Assembly (NCBI RefSeq): GCF_013170825.1
Contig: NZ_CP033365.1
Location: 7,142,001 to 7,206,000 of the forward strand
DNA from: Mesorhizobium sp. NZP2298
GTDB taxonomy: Bacteria > Pseudomonadota > Alphaproteobacteria > Rhizobiales > Rhizobiaceae
DNA length: 64,000 nucleotides
Direction of reading: 5' to 3'
Part shown: positions 1 to 9,103 of the stretch, one piece after another
Layout: the number at the start of each line of letters is the position of its first letter
Numbering within the stretch: the stretch's first letter is position 1
The notes under the pieces: generated by a model
Told to the model about the DNA's origin: nothing
Seen by the model: only the letters and a program-made list of their open reading frames with translations
Databases searched by the model: none
Made by a program: the position numbers and the translations under genes

Positions 1-1008
1 AGTAATGCCGTGCATGGAGCCATCGGCGCGGCTGTGCCAACTCTCGCGCAGCAGGCCCTTGTCGTCGCAGCGGGCGACCAGGCCATAAGACCGCGACGGC
101 GCCCAGGGCTTGAGCACGCCCATCTGCCGGATGGAACCCTGGCTCAGTGGCTGGTCGGGTTTCGCCGACCCGGCGAGTTCCGGCCCGATCCATTCGTCAA
201 GATCGATCGTCGCCATCATTTCGCGGCGGTAGTCGTCCTCGCGCAGCACCAGTTCGAACAATTGCCGGCGCGGTGCGAACAGCGCTATCCACAGGCCACC
301 GCCGGCGGCGGATGAAAGCCGACAGGGGTAAGCCGGCAAATCCTCCAGCATCGCCATGGGACGCGCTGCGGATTTCAGGTCGATGACGATAACACGATGG
401 CGCCAGCTTTCGCTGATCGCCAGGCGGCCGTCGCCGAGGAATGCCGCGCCGTTGGGGAAGGCCAGGCCCTGGGCAAGCGCGCGGCCTGAGCCCTCGGTGG
501 GGTCGACCGCGAACACGCCGCCGCTTGCGCCGTGTTCCATCAGATCGCGTTTCCAATGGCGCGTCGAATGCTTGCGCGAGCCGACGCAGACGAACAGCGC
601 CCCATCAGGCGCAAAGACGCCGGCGGTGAGGCACGACGTCATGTCGGGCGCGAGCTCGATCCGCTTCCAGGTGCCTGCCTGGCCGACATGCAAGCCATCG
701 CCTTCGATGCCGACGGCCAGCCGGCCACCGGGCGCCGATGCGACAAAGGTCACCGGTGCGGGAAACTCCGCCACGGCGGCAGGCGAAACGCGCGCGCCGT
801 CGAGGTCAATCCTGAGAAGCGTCTTGTCGCTGCTGCAAAGCAGCCCTGTCGGCGATACGACGAGATTGTCAATCCCGGGAAGGGCCAGCAGCCGCTCCGC
901 CTCTTCCAGCCGGTTGTCCGGCTTGAAGACGCCGTCCATCGCCGGCACGCTGATGCCGGCATCATCGGCTGAAAACAGCCGGCGCACCAATGTGCCCAGG
1001 CCCACCAT
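1..1008 (-). CDS. Strictosidine-synthase/SMP-30-like beta-propeller protein, 3' end outside window
   Basis: The frame opens at an ATG sharing one base with the stop of the upstream gene (TGATG) and stays open for 336 codons to the window edge, so the C-terminus is missing. The translation has repeated propeller-like segments, including LAQGLAFPNGAAF followed by ISESWRHRVIVID. This is the 'FPNG...E' blade typical of strictosidine synthase-like and SMP-30/gluconolactonase proteins, which are often lactonases or esterases. No signal peptide is seen, so it is probably cytoplasmic. It is the second propeller in the operon, directly after a permease fused to a related domain. The exact reaction is unknown. 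Lactone hydrolysis is an inference from the family. Confidence 0.8.
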   Translation of the reverse strand, partial: MVGLGTLVRRLFSADDAGISVPAMDGVFKPDNRLEEAERLLALPGIDNLVVSPTGLLCSSDKTLLRIDLDGARVSPAAVAEFPAPVTFVASAPGGRLAVGIEGDGLHVGQAGTWKRIELAPDMTSCLTAGVFAPDGALFVCVGSRKHSTRHWKRDLMEHGASGGVFAVDPTEGSGRALAQGLAFPNGAAFLGDGRLAISESWRHRVIVIDLKSAARPMAMLEDLPAYPCRLSSAAGGGLWIALFAPRRQLFELVLREDDYRREMMATIDLDEWIGPELAGSAKPDQPLSQGSIRQMGVLKPWAPSRSYGLVARCDDKGLLRESWHSRADGSMHGIT

Positions 1009-3122
1009 CAGCGCTTCCCCCAATAATCGTCATGCGCCGTCCATTGCGGGTCGGCGCCCTCGACGCGGACGCGGCCGATGCGGTTGTTGGACACTCCGCC
1101 CAGATAGAGCCAGCCCTTGTGCTCGCAGGTCGAGGTGATCGAGGGATGGTTCTCGCCAGCCTTGTCCCAGAGTGCATCGATGATCTCGCCGGTCGCCGAC
1201 ACGCGTAACACGCAGCCGCGATTGATGTTGGGAAACATCCATTCATCGGCGGCGATACGCCTGGCCATACGGCGGCGGAAGGCAGGCTTGCGCATGGCCA
1301 GGTCGAAGGTCTTGGTGCGCATGCCGAGGAGCGCGATCCAATAAGTGCCGTCCGAGCCGCGGTTGAGGTTGTCGGGATAGCCGGGAAGATTGTCGACGAA
1401 GATCTCGCGTTTGCCCTTGTTCGGCCCGTCGAACCAGTAGCGGTTGATGCGGCAGGCCCAGGTCTCGGCGAAAAGCAGCGACTGGCCGTCGCGGCAGATG
1501 GTGACCCCGTTGGGAAAAATCAGGCCGCGCAGGATGGTGCGCGTGGAGCCCGTCTTCGGATCATGGCATATCAGGCGCCCATTGCCTCTGCCCTCGAGAG
1601 CATCGACCGCCCATTCCGACATCTCGTAGCGGATCGTCGCCTCGCTGAAGAAGATGCGTCCGTCCGGCGCGATGTCGAGATCGTCAGGAAGCCGCAGCCG
1701 CGAATCGTCGATCACCGACAGCAGGCTGCGGTTGGTTTCGTCGGTGACTTTCGAGACCTTTCCGTCGGGCGCAACGCGATAGAGCCCCATGCCGCCGACA
1801 CAGGTCAAAAGATCGCCGTTCGGCGCGAAAGCGAGACCCAGCGGATGCCCGCCAATGCGGGCGAAGACCTCGCAGCGCCCATAATCCGGCGCCAGGAAGC
1901 GCATGATCGTGCCGTGTCGCGTTCCCGTGTAGAGATTGTCGTCGCGGTCGAGCACAACATCTTCAGGCCCTTCGACGTCGCCGAGCCCGATCAGTTTCGT
2001 GGCGCCAAGCTTGTCGTTGACGGCCAGCACGCTGCTTCCCACCGTGGCCGCTTGCTCGGGAAGGCGCAGATACGTCGGCGAAACATAGACCTTGTTCAAG
2101 AGCTTGCCGCGGTTCTTCACCCATTTGGCGTCGAACAGCACGGCGGCGATCAGAACCAGGCCGAGGATCAGTTGGTTGACCGAGCCCGGCATCGACAGCC
2201 GGATGAGCCCGTTCGTCAGGATCAGCACCAGAATGGAGCCGATCACCGCATTGCCTACCGAACCCCGGCCACCACCCAGCGAAACGCCGCCAAGCACGAC
2301 GGCGGTCAGCACCGAAATCTCCAATCCTATTCCGGTGTCGGCGCCGGTGCTGCCAAGCCGGGCTGAAAAAAGGAAGGCGGCAATTGCGGTCAGCACGCCC
2401 GAGGCGACATAGGCCAGGCAGACGGTCAGCTTGACGTTGACGCCGGCATTGTATGCCGACCGCCGCGCGCCGCCGACCGCGCGCAGACGCCAGCCCGGCC
2501 TGAGCCGTGACAGGACGACATGCGCGCCGATGGCAATGATGGCGAAGATGACGAACGAGACCGGCACGCCGTAGAACGAACCGAAGCCGATCAGGTCCCA
2601 TGTCGGGGACACCGGCATCGAGCCGACGATGGCGCTGGCAAGGCGCGGAAAGATGATGTCATAGAGCGCGCGGTAGATGACCAGCGTCACCAGCGTGGTG
2701 ATGAAGGCGCGCAGCCTGAGGTAGCCGATAAGAACGCCGTTCAGCAATCCACAGACAATTCCTGTCGCCAGCGTGGCAATGAGCGCCACGCCGATCGGCA
2801 GGCCAAGCACGTTCATCGACACCAGCGCGGCCAGCACGCAAAGGGCGAACACGGAGCCGACCGAGAGGTCGATGCCGCCCGAAAGGATGACGATCGTCAG
2901 GGCCAGCGCGACGAGGCCGAACTCCGACACCTGGCGGGCAAGATCCGAGAACGTCCCGACCGACACGAAGCCGGGAATGGTCCAGATCATGGCCAGAACC
3001 GTAACCACCAACGCAAGGGCCGGAATGACGTTGTCAATCCAGCTCTTGGTCAGAAGTTCGCCGAACAGGCGGTCCGGCACGAACCGGTAGCGCAGTCGCA
3101 GCAGCACGTCACTGGCGGCCAT
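1008..3122 (-). CDS. ABC sugar-type permease fused to strictosidine-synthase-like lactonase domain
   Basis: This 704-residue protein has two parts. Residues about 1-345 are an RbsC-type inner-membrane permease with many hydrophobic helices and the conserved ILSGGIDLSVGS and VVLGGVSLGGGRGSVGN segments. Residues about 370-704 are a six-bladed-propeller domain of the strictosidine synthase-like family, with LPDDLDIAPDGRIFFSE, LIFPNGVTICRDG, AETWACRINRYW and NLPGYPDNLNRGSDG. Typical RbsC permeases are about 320-340 residues, so the propeller is an added domain. If the permease has the usual topology, the C-terminal propeller faces the cytoplasm and could act on substrate leaving the channel (inference). 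An AGGA sequence precedes the ATG. The gene starts 15 bases after the binding-protein stop. Confidence 0.9.
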   Translation of the reverse strand: MAASDVLLRLRYRFVPDRLFGELLTKSWIDNVIPALALVVTVLAMIWTIPGFVSVGTFSDLARQVSEFGLVALALTIVILSGGIDLSVGSVFALCVLAALVSMNVLGLPIGVALIATLATGIVCGLLNGVLIGYLRLRAFITTLVTLVIYRALYDIIFPRLASAIVGSMPVSPTWDLIGFGSFYGVPVSFVIFAIIAIGAHVVLSRLRPGWRLRAVGGARRSAYNAGVNVKLTVCLAYVASGVLTAIAAFLFSARLGSTGADTGIGLEISVLTAVVLGGVSLGGGRGSVGNAVIGSILVLILTNGLIRLSMPGSVNQLILGLVLIAAVLFDAKWVKNRGKLLNKVYVSPTYLRLPEQAATVGSSVLAVNDKLGATKLIGLGDVEGPEDVVLDRDDNLYTGTRHGTIMRFLAPDYGRCEVFARIGGHPLGLAFAPNGDLLTCVGGMGLYRVAPDGKVSKVTDETNRSLLSVIDDSRLRLPDDLDIAPDGRIFFSEATIRYEMSEWAVDALEGRGNGRLICHDPKTGSTRTILRGLIFPNGVTICRDGQSLLFAETWACRINRYWFDGPNKGKREIFVDNLPGYPDNLNRGSDGTYWIALLGMRTKTFDLAMRKPAFRRRMARRIAADEWMFPNINRGCVLRVSATGEIIDALWDKAGENHPSITSTCEHKGWLYLGGVSNNRIGRVRVEGADPQWTAHDDYWGKR

Positions 3123-3137
3123 CGGTCCTGTTATCCG

Positions 3138-4154
3138 TTACTTCAGGTCGTCCAGGGTCCAGCAATTGCGCTGGTTGACGTTTGCCTTGGTGATCTGAGT
3201 AAGCGGATTGAAGTAGAGCGTCTTGGTCTCGCCCGCGGCACCGTCGGAAAGCAGCAAGCGCGCGATCTCCGCATTCAGGATTTCGCCCTGCAGCGGCACG
3301 TTGTAGCTGATGTAGAGGTTGAACAGGCCCTTCTCGACATTCTCGCAGCCGACCTTGTTGCCGCCACCGCTGGTGACGAGGAAGACCTGGGCACTCTTGC
3401 CGGCCTGCTGGATGGCGGACGCCGTGCCGGTATCCTGGTTGTCCCAGATGCCGATGGCGCCACAGAGGTCCGGATGCTGCTGCAGCACGGTGTCCATGAT
3501 CGAACGCGCCTTTTCCGGATTGTATTCGGTGGCCTGCTGCGAGACGACCTGAATATCGGGATGCTGGTTCAGCACGCGATAGATGCCGTCGAGCTGAAAG
3601 ACGTCCGACGCCGCCGTCGGCACCCCGGTGTCGATTGCCACCTTGGTCGAGGCGCCCTTGCCGGCGCTGCACTTGTCGACCACGGCCTGCGCCGCCTGCT
3701 CGCCGATCTCGGTCCAGTCGGCGCCGACATAGGAGTCGGTCTGGGTGTTCGATTCGAGGTTGATCTGCACCACCTTGATACCGGCGGCCTGCGCCTGCGC
3801 CAGCAGGCGGGCGTAGGACTGGATGTCGGGATTGTGCGCGACGATCAGATCGGGTTTCTCGCTTATCAGCGACTGCAGCGCCTTGGTGCCGGCGTCGGTG
3901 CTCCAGGCGGGATCACGGATCTCGAAGCTGTATTTGAGCCGCTTGGCCTGCTGGCGCATAACGGCTGCCCAGCCTTCGGTGAGGTCGAAGCCCATCGACA
4001 GCGGCAGAAAGACGACCTTCTTGCCTTCAAGCGTCTTGTGGAACGTCGTCGAGCGTGGATTTTCCAGGCCCTTGTCCTGCGCGCTGGCCGTGACCACTCC
4101 CGCCAGGGCGATACAGGCCGCGGCAAGCCATCTTGTCGTTTTCATAAGTCGCAT
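3138..4154 (-). CDS. Periplasmic substrate-binding protein of ABC transporter
   Basis: 338 residues with a Sec signal peptide (MRLMKTTRW, then a hydrophobic stretch ending near ASAQ) and a type I periplasmic-binding fold of the ribose/galactose-binding kind. Recognisable segments are KPDLIVAHNPD, AGIKVVQINLES and CGAIGIWDNQDTGTASA. It captures the ligand outside the inner membrane and delivers it to the two permeases encoded on either side. The start is set by GGGAGGAAACC before the ATG. The ligand cannot be read from sequence. The position beside an HMG-CoA reductase suggests a mevalonate-like compound rather than a sugar (inference). No ATPase gene lies among the adjacent visible genes; it may lie beyond position 1. 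Confidence 0.9.
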   Translation of the reverse strand: MRLMKTTRWLAAACIALAGVVTASAQDKGLENPRSTTFHKTLEGKKVVFLPLSMGFDLTEGWAAVMRQQAKRLKYSFEIRDPAWSTDAGTKALQSLISEKPDLIVAHNPDIQSYARLLAQAQAAGIKVVQINLESNTQTDSYVGADWTEIGEQAAQAVVDKCSAGKGASTKVAIDTGVPTAASDVFQLDGIYRVLNQHPDIQVVSQQATEYNPEKARSIMDTVLQQHPDLCGAIGIWDNQDTGTASAIQQAGKSAQVFLVTSGGGNKVGCENVEKGLFNLYISYNVPLQGEILNAEIARLLLSDGAAGETKTLYFNPLTQITKANVNQRNCWTLDDLK

Positions 4155-4192
4155 TGGTTTCCTCCCATTGCATTTGGCGTTTTGGTTGGTTC

Positions 4193-5200
4193 TCAGAGAT
4201 CCCCTTGCTGGGATGTCTGCTCGTCACGTGGATTGACGAGTGAATCGATGACGATCGCCAGAAGCAGCACGACGCCCTTGACCAGGTTCTGGATCGTGTA
4301 GTCGATGTTCATGATCGTCATGCCGTTGAGCAGGACGCCCACGAAGATGGTGCCCAGAATGACGTTTCGGACCTTGCCGTGGCCACCATTCAGGCCAATG
4401 CCACCGAGCACCACGACCAGCAGGATGTCGTAGATCATCGTCGAGTTGAAAAGCCGGGCATTGATCGCCGAAGCAGACGAGGCAAGGATCAGTCCGGCAC
4501 CGTAGGCGATCAGTCCGCTGATCGCATATTGCGCAACGACCATCGGCCGATAGGGAATGCCGATGATCTTGGCAGCCGCCGGGTTGTTGCCCATGGCATA
4601 GATCTGCCAGCCGAACCGTGTGCGGCTGAGCACCAGGTGCAGAACCAGGCAAAGCAGGGCAAACGCCACCACGGTCACCGGAATGCCGAGAATGCGACCT
4701 TGGCCGATAAGTGAAAACCATTCGGCTCCCGGCGGCACGTTCTGCATTTCCAGCGTGAAGAAGAAGGTCCTGCCGAGGCCATAGATCACCGAACCGGCGG
4801 CAAGTGTTGCAAAGATGGGCGCAACGTCGCCGAAAGCGATCAATGCCCCAATCAGCAGCCCGGCGCCGATCGCGAACAGGGCTCCGATCAGCAATGCGAA
4901 CTCCAGCGAATAGCCCGAGCGCGCGATCACGAATGCCCATGAAACGGAAACCACCATCGTCGCTATCATCGAGACGTCGATGCCCCTGGCGATGACCACC
5001 AGCGCCATGCCCAGCGCCAGGATGCCGAGGATCGACACGCTTCGTACCAGAGCGAGGATGTTGCCGGCGCTGAAGAAGGACGGCAGCAGCAAGGAAAAGA
5101 GCGCAAAGGCCAGCACCGCCAGCACCAGCACGATGCCTTCCTGGGTCTTCAGCAGGCTTTGAGCCCTTGCCGGATAGCCGTTTGCGGTTGCGTCGCTCAC
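4193..5200 (-). CDS. ABC transporter permease, RbsC/AraH type
   Basis: 335-residue inner-membrane protein with 8-10 hydrophobic helices. It carries the family segments LALGMALVVIARGIDVS, GWQIYAMGNNPAAAKIIGI and LLVVVLGGIGLNGGHG. It would form the membrane channel with the permease half of the fusion at 1008-3122, giving an unequal permease pair. It probably starts with GTG, two bases after the stop of the HMG-CoA reductase gene; its ribosome site (GGAGAAGG) lies inside the end of that gene, suggesting translational coupling. Confidence 0.92.
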   Translation of the reverse strand: MSDATANGYPARAQSLLKTQEGIVLVLAVLAFALFSLLLPSFFSAGNILALVRSVSILGILALGMALVVIARGIDVSMIATMVVSVSWAFVIARSGYSLEFALLIGALFAIGAGLLIGALIAFGDVAPIFATLAAGSVIYGLGRTFFFTLEMQNVPPGAEWFSLIGQGRILGIPVTVVAFALLCLVLHLVLSRTRFGWQIYAMGNNPAAAKIIGIPYRPMVVAQYAISGLIAYGAGLILASSASAINARLFNSTMIYDILLVVVLGGIGLNGGHGKVRNVILGTIFVGVLLNGMTIMNIDYTIQNLVKGVVLLLAIVIDSLVNPRDEQTSQQGDL

Positions 5201-5202
5201 GC

Positions 5203-6522
5203 TCAGCCCTTCTCCTTGCCGAGTCTCAATAGAATTTCCCTGGCGCGATCGACACGGACATCGTGATTGGCGGCAAGTTCCTTGGCCACTGTCTCGATGT
5301 CATCGCCAACCGCCCCCGCCACGATCGCGATGTTGCGGGCGTGCAGGGCCATATGCCCTCGCTGGATGCCTTCGGTGGCCAGGGCCCGCAGCGCTGCCAT
5401 GTTCTGCGCCAAACCAACAGCCACCGTGACCTCGGCAAGCTCCTGCGCGGTCTTCACGCCAAGCAGTTTCAGCGCGGCGCGCGCGGCCGGATGCGTCTTG
5501 GTGGCGCCGCCGACAAGGCCGAGCGCCATCGGCATTTCCAGCGTGCCGACAAGGGCGCCGGCCGCATCGGCTTCCCAACGGCTGAGCGACGTGTAGCGCC
5601 CAGTGCGCGCCGCCCAGGCATGCGCGCCGGCCTCTATCGCGCGCCAGTCGTTCCCGGTCGCGACAACGACCGGATCGATACCGTTCATGATGCCCTTGTT
5701 GTGCGTTGCGGCGCGATACGGATCGACGACCGCCAGCGAGCAGGCCTCGACAATGCCGGCGACCATGCGCTCGCCGGTGAACTCCTGCGTTGCCAATGCC
5801 TCCGGCGTCAGGCGCACCCGCGCTCGCGCCAGCCGCAGGTCGGCAAGGTTGGAAAGAATGCGCAGCCGAACGACACCGCCGGACAACCGCTCGATCATCG
5901 GCGCGACCGCTTCGGCCATGGTGTTGACGGTGTTGGCGCCCATCGCGTCACGCACGTCGACGAGAAGATGCAGCACCACCATCGGCCCGACGGCGGTGTC
6001 TTCGAACACCTGCACCTCGATATCGCGGCATCCGCCGCCGAGCCGGTTCAGAACCCGGTCCTTTTCATTGGCCGCGGCCACGATCTCGTCGCGGCTCGAC
6101 AGAAGCCGGGCCCGCGCCCCATGCGGATCGGATATGTCGAGTATCTGAACCTGCGCCCGCATGATCGGCGCCGTACTAGACGTCTCGAACCCGCCACAGC
6201 CGCGAGCGATGCGCGCCATATAGGATGCGGCGGCGACAACGGAAGGCTCCTCCACCGCCATCGGGATGAGATAATCGCGTCCGTTGATGGTGAAATTGGT
6301 GGCGACGCCGAGCGGGATCTCGAATGTGCCGATCACGTTCTCGATCATGCCGTCGGCAATGTTGAGCGGAAGCGCGCCTTGCCCGCGCAAGGCGTCACGG
6401 TCCGCCTGAGAAAGGCCCGCGGCCTCGCCAGCCTTCGCCAGGCGATCTGCCGGTGACAGATCGCGAAACTTCTCGATGCGGGAATTCAGCCGCGGCTCGA
6501 CGCCGTCCAAGACTGCCCCCAT
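5203..6522 (-). CDS. mvaA: Hydroxymethylglutaryl-CoA reductase, class II (degradative type)
   Basis: About 439 residues, the usual size for class II soluble HMG-CoA reductase, with no membrane segment. Class II motifs are all present: [50 protein letters not shown] (catalytic Lys and Asp) and [11 protein letters not shown] (catalytic His). The enzyme interconverts mevalonate and HMG-CoA. In bacteria lacking the mevalonate pathway, class II enzymes serve mevalonate breakdown, as in Pseudomonas mevalonii. It is first in a leftward operon with an ABC importer and propeller lactonase-like proteins, which fits a catabolic role. The ATG at 6522 has the best-spaced GGGAGG; an ATG at 6528 is also possible. 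Confidence 0.93.
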   Translation of the reverse strand: MGAVLDGVEPRLNSRIEKFRDLSPADRLAKAGEAAGLSQADRDALRGQGALPLNIADGMIENVIGTFEIPLGVATNFTINGRDYLIPMAVEEPSVVAAASYMARIARGCGGFETSSTAPIMRAQVQILDISDPHGARARLLSSRDEIVAAANEKDRVLNRLGGGCRDIEVQVFEDTAVGPMVVLHLLVDVRDAMGANTVNTMAEAVAPMIERLSGGVVRLRILSNLADLRLARARVRLTPEALATQEFTGERMVAGIVEACSLAVVDPYRAATHNKGIMNGIDPVVVATGNDWRAIEAGAHAWAARTGRYTSLSRWEADAAGALVGTLEMPMALGLVGGATKTHPAARAALKLLGVKTAQELAEVTVAVGLAQNMAALRALATEGIQRGHMALHARNIAIVAGAVGDDIETVAKELAANHDVRVDRAREILLRLGKEKG

Positions 6523-6573
6523 CACCATCGCCTCCCTGCGAATGCTGTTTTCTTGTTGAGCCAGCTATCGTCC

Positions 6574-6630
6574 AACTGATACCATCAGGCAAGGTACAGT
6601 TTTAAGAAACAGCGGCCAACTGTACCAGTT
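6574..6630. promoter_or_regulatory. Candidate MocR-regulator binding sites in divergent spacer
   Basis: The 135-bp spacer between the divergent mvaA and MocR genes carries AACTGATACCA (6574-6584), GGTACAGTT (6593-6601) and AACTGTACC (6618-6626). The last two are a perfect inverted repeat, and AACTGTACCAGTT (6618-6630) is itself a palindrome around TAC. The first and third boxes are direct repeats differing by one inserted base. Two direct half-sites plus an inverted one is the pattern described for MocR regulators such as GabR and PdxR. Operator function is inferred. Confidence 0.6.
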
Positions 6631-6663
6631 CATTTCCGGGCACGCCGCCGCAAGGAACAGAAG

Positions 6664-8031
6664 ATGACGCGCGCCGAGGCCGTGGCCAACGAAATCAGAA
6701 AGCGCATCGAGACGGGTTCACTCATCGCCGGCGCCAAGCTTCCGTCGATACGCAAGGCCGCCGAGCAGTTCGACGTTTCCAAAAACACGATTGTCGATGC
6801 CTACGACCGCCTGGTTTCGGCCGGAATTGCACTGTCACGACCGGGCGCGGGCTTCACCGTCGCCGAACGACGCCGGCAGAAGCCAAGCGAGCGCCCGCTT
6901 CATGTGGCCGAGGCGGTGGACATCGCCTCCCTGCTCAATGCACAGCTGGAGGAGAGCTTTTCAATCCGCGTCGGCGACGGCCGCCCCCCGGCCTCATGGA
7001 TGGAGGAGTCCGAGGTGCGGCGTCACCTCGGGCTGCTGGGCAGAAACCACCGATCCAGCAGTGACGGCTACGGTTCGGCGATGGGGCTGCCGGCGCTGCG
7101 CGAGCGGCTGGCCTTCGATCTGATGGAACGCGAGGTGCAGGCTACGCCGGATCAGATCCTGCTGACGTTCGGCGCCAACCATGCCCTCGACCTCATCATA
7201 CGCCGCTTTCTGGTGTCCGGCGACACGGTGCTGGTCGACGATCCCGGCTACTACCCGCTGTTCGCCAAGCTGAAGCTGGCGCAGGTCCGCATGGTTGGCG
7301 TCAGGCGAACCGCGAACGGGCCGGATATAGAGGACCTCTCCGGCAAGACCGAGCGCGAGCGCCCGAAGCTGTTTTTCACCCAATCGCTCGCCCACAATCC
7401 AACCGGCAGTTCGACCAACCTCCCGACGGCCCATTCGATCCTGACGATCGCCGCGCGATACGACATGCTGGTGGTCGAGGACGACCCGTTCATCGATCTG
7501 CCAACCGTGCGCGGCGTGGGCCTGGCACCGCTCGACCAATTGCAGAACGTCATCTGCGTGCGCACCTTCGCCAAGACGCTGTCGGCCAGCCTGCGCTGCG
7601 GCTATATCGCGGCACGACCCGACCTCATCGCCTCGCTGGCCGAGCTGAAAATGCTGACGACCGTCAACAGCTCTGGCCATATCGAGCGGTTGATCCATGG
7701 GTTGATCAACGAGGGCCATTACCGGCGGCACCTGAAGCGCCTCGGGCAACGTGTGCGCCAGGCGACCGAAACGGTCGTCCCCCGTCTTCAGAAGATCGGC
7801 CTGCGGCTCTTTGCCGAGCCCACCGGCGGGTACTACGTCTATTTGGAGCTGCCGGACCACGTCGACGACATCGCTCTTGCCCGGGAAGGGGCTCGCGAAG
7901 GGATTTTCATCGCGCCAGGCACGGTGTTTTCGCCGGAACGCCGGCCAGGCAAAGCTGGTATTCGCGTGAACATTGCGTGGGCTTCGGACCCTCGTTTCTT
8001 TGAATTCATGCAGCGAGCAAGAACGTCCTGA
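6664..8031 (+). CDS. MocR-family (GntR HTH-aminotransferase) transcriptional regulator
   Basis: 455 residues. Residues about 1-72 are a GntR-type winged helix (IRKAAEQFDVSKNTIVDAYDRL). Residues about 110-455 are a fold-type I aminotransferase domain with HNPTGSSTNL, VVEDDPFIDL and RTFAKTLSASLRCGYI, the Lys of FAKTLS being the PLP-binding residue. MocR proteins bind PLP, and often an amino-compound effector, and act as activators or repressors of a neighbouring operon. It is divergent from the mvaA-ABC operon with repeated sites in between, so it very probably regulates that operon and itself. Confidence 0.92.
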   Translation: MTRAEAVANEIRKRIETGSLIAGAKLPSIRKAAEQFDVSKNTIVDAYDRLVSAGIALSRPGAGFTVAERRRQKPSERPLHVAEAVDIASLLNAQLEESFSIRVGDGRPPASWMEESEVRRHLGLLGRNHRSSSDGYGSAMGLPALRERLAFDLMEREVQATPDQILLTFGANHALDLIIRRFLVSGDTVLVDDPGYYPLFAKLKLAQVRMVGVRRTANGPDIEDLSGKTERERPKLFFTQSLAHNPTGSSTNLPTAHSILTIAARYDMLVVEDDPFIDLPTVRGVGLAPLDQLQNVICVRTFAKTLSASLRCGYIAARPDLIASLAELKMLTTVNSSGHIERLIHGLINEGHYRRHLKRLGQRVRQATETVVPRLQKIGLRLFAEPTGGYYVYLELPDHVDDIALAREGAREGIFIAPGTVFSPERRPGKAGIRVNIAWASDPRFFEFMQRARTS

Positions 8032-8464
8032 CGCGGCATCACTCACTGTTTCCTGATCGAATGGGCAAAGCAGTGAACCTTCTGCGCACTCGGACGCCGC
8101 CGCCATTGATCGCGTGCAGTACGGCACTTTCGAAATCGGCTGGGAAGCACGCCTGGATCTTTGCCGCCCGTACGGCTGCCGCCACCCCAAGAAGCGCGTG
8201 GGGAGACGGAAAGCTGGCTTCGGTTGGTCTCTCCAGCGCCGCGACCGTCGTGTCGTTCTGGGTAGGCAGCGTGTTGTACCTGCTCGGCTTCGCCGCTTTA
8301 CGCGGATTGTGGCGAAGAGCGCGTCGAGCGCCAGAATGCGTTCGGCAGTTTAGGTGGTGTCGGCCTGGAATGACTTTGCTCTACTCGACCCGTCAGCGGA
8401 ATTGATTTGCTTGGTGATCCCCCATCCTTAGGGCAAACTTCCCGGAGGGGCTGCAGGAGGTGAA
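8032..8464. other. 433-bp spacer with no recognised gene
   Basis: It lies between two rightward genes. Short open frames exist here, but none has a convincing ribosome site or recognisable protein sequence. The last 60 bases are presumably the leader of the next gene. No tRNA, repeat or transposon end was seen. Confidence 0.5.
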
Positions 8465-8905
8465 ATGAGAGCACGTGCAGCGACGCTCGGGGATCTCGAG
8501 GATGTCTTCCATGGTTTGTCCAAGCGGATGTCGGACGAATACGCGGCGGCCGGTAAGGACAGCAAGATCGCCTACGACAATCTGATGATGAATTTGAAGG
8601 AAGGCCGCGCGCACGCGCTTGTCGAGGGTGACAAGGCCGTAGCGATCATCGCCTGGCATGAGAACAGCAACGCCGCCGATACGCTGTTTGCCGCGCAGGA
8701 GGATTTCTTCCGCGCCTCGACCGTGCGTTTCTGCAAGCGGCACATCCGCCACATCCAGGCGCTCGCCGGCAACCTCCCCATCCACTCACGCAGTTGGTTG
8801 CAGGGGCCTGACGTCGCCAGATGGTTCAGCGTCATCGGCTATGTCGAGCGCGGCCAGGAGAACGGCGCCAATCTGTTCGAACTGCCGCCGGCGCGCGCCA
8901 GCTGA
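8465..8905 (+). CDS. GNAT-like hypothetical protein
   Basis: 146 residues with a strong ribosome site (GCAGGAGGTGAA) before the ATG. The N-terminus (RAATLGDLEDVFHGLS) and the ALVEGDKAVAIIAWHE strand-turn-strand resemble the start of GNAT acetyltransferases. The later part (HIRHIQALAGNLPIHSRSW...GYVERG) fits the end of such a fold, as in the small GNAT-like proteins known from phages and rhizobia. The acetyl-CoA loop is not convincing, so catalytic activity is uncertain. It is a single gene with no clear operon partners. Confidence 0.65.
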   Translation: MRARAATLGDLEDVFHGLSKRMSDEYAAAGKDSKIAYDNLMMNLKEGRAHALVEGDKAVAIIAWHENSNAADTLFAAQEDFFRASTVRFCKRHIRHIQALAGNLPIHSRSWLQGPDVARWFSVIGYVERGQENGANLFELPPARAS

Positions 8906-9103
8906 GGAATCCTGGCTGGTGGCAGGTCTCCTCCTTGCCGCAACGCCGACTGTACCTCGCCATCGGTGGCCTTGCGAGTTGCACACTCGGCCGCCTTATG
9001 GACCGCGTGGGCAAGCGGCTTGCGCAGGGCGACGATTGGCGGGATGTTACGAAGGGGCAACCGGGGCCAGACCGGCAGGCCGAGATCGATATGGCTGCTG
9101 AAA

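Noticed and set aside
2520..4301. 593-codon open frame on the plus strand
   Set aside because: It is antisense to the permease fusion and binding-protein genes; rich in Arg/Asp/His as expected for a shadow frame.
8061..8405. 114-codon open frame after the MocR gene
   Set aside because: No ribosome site, no recognisable protein, and competing frames on the same strand.
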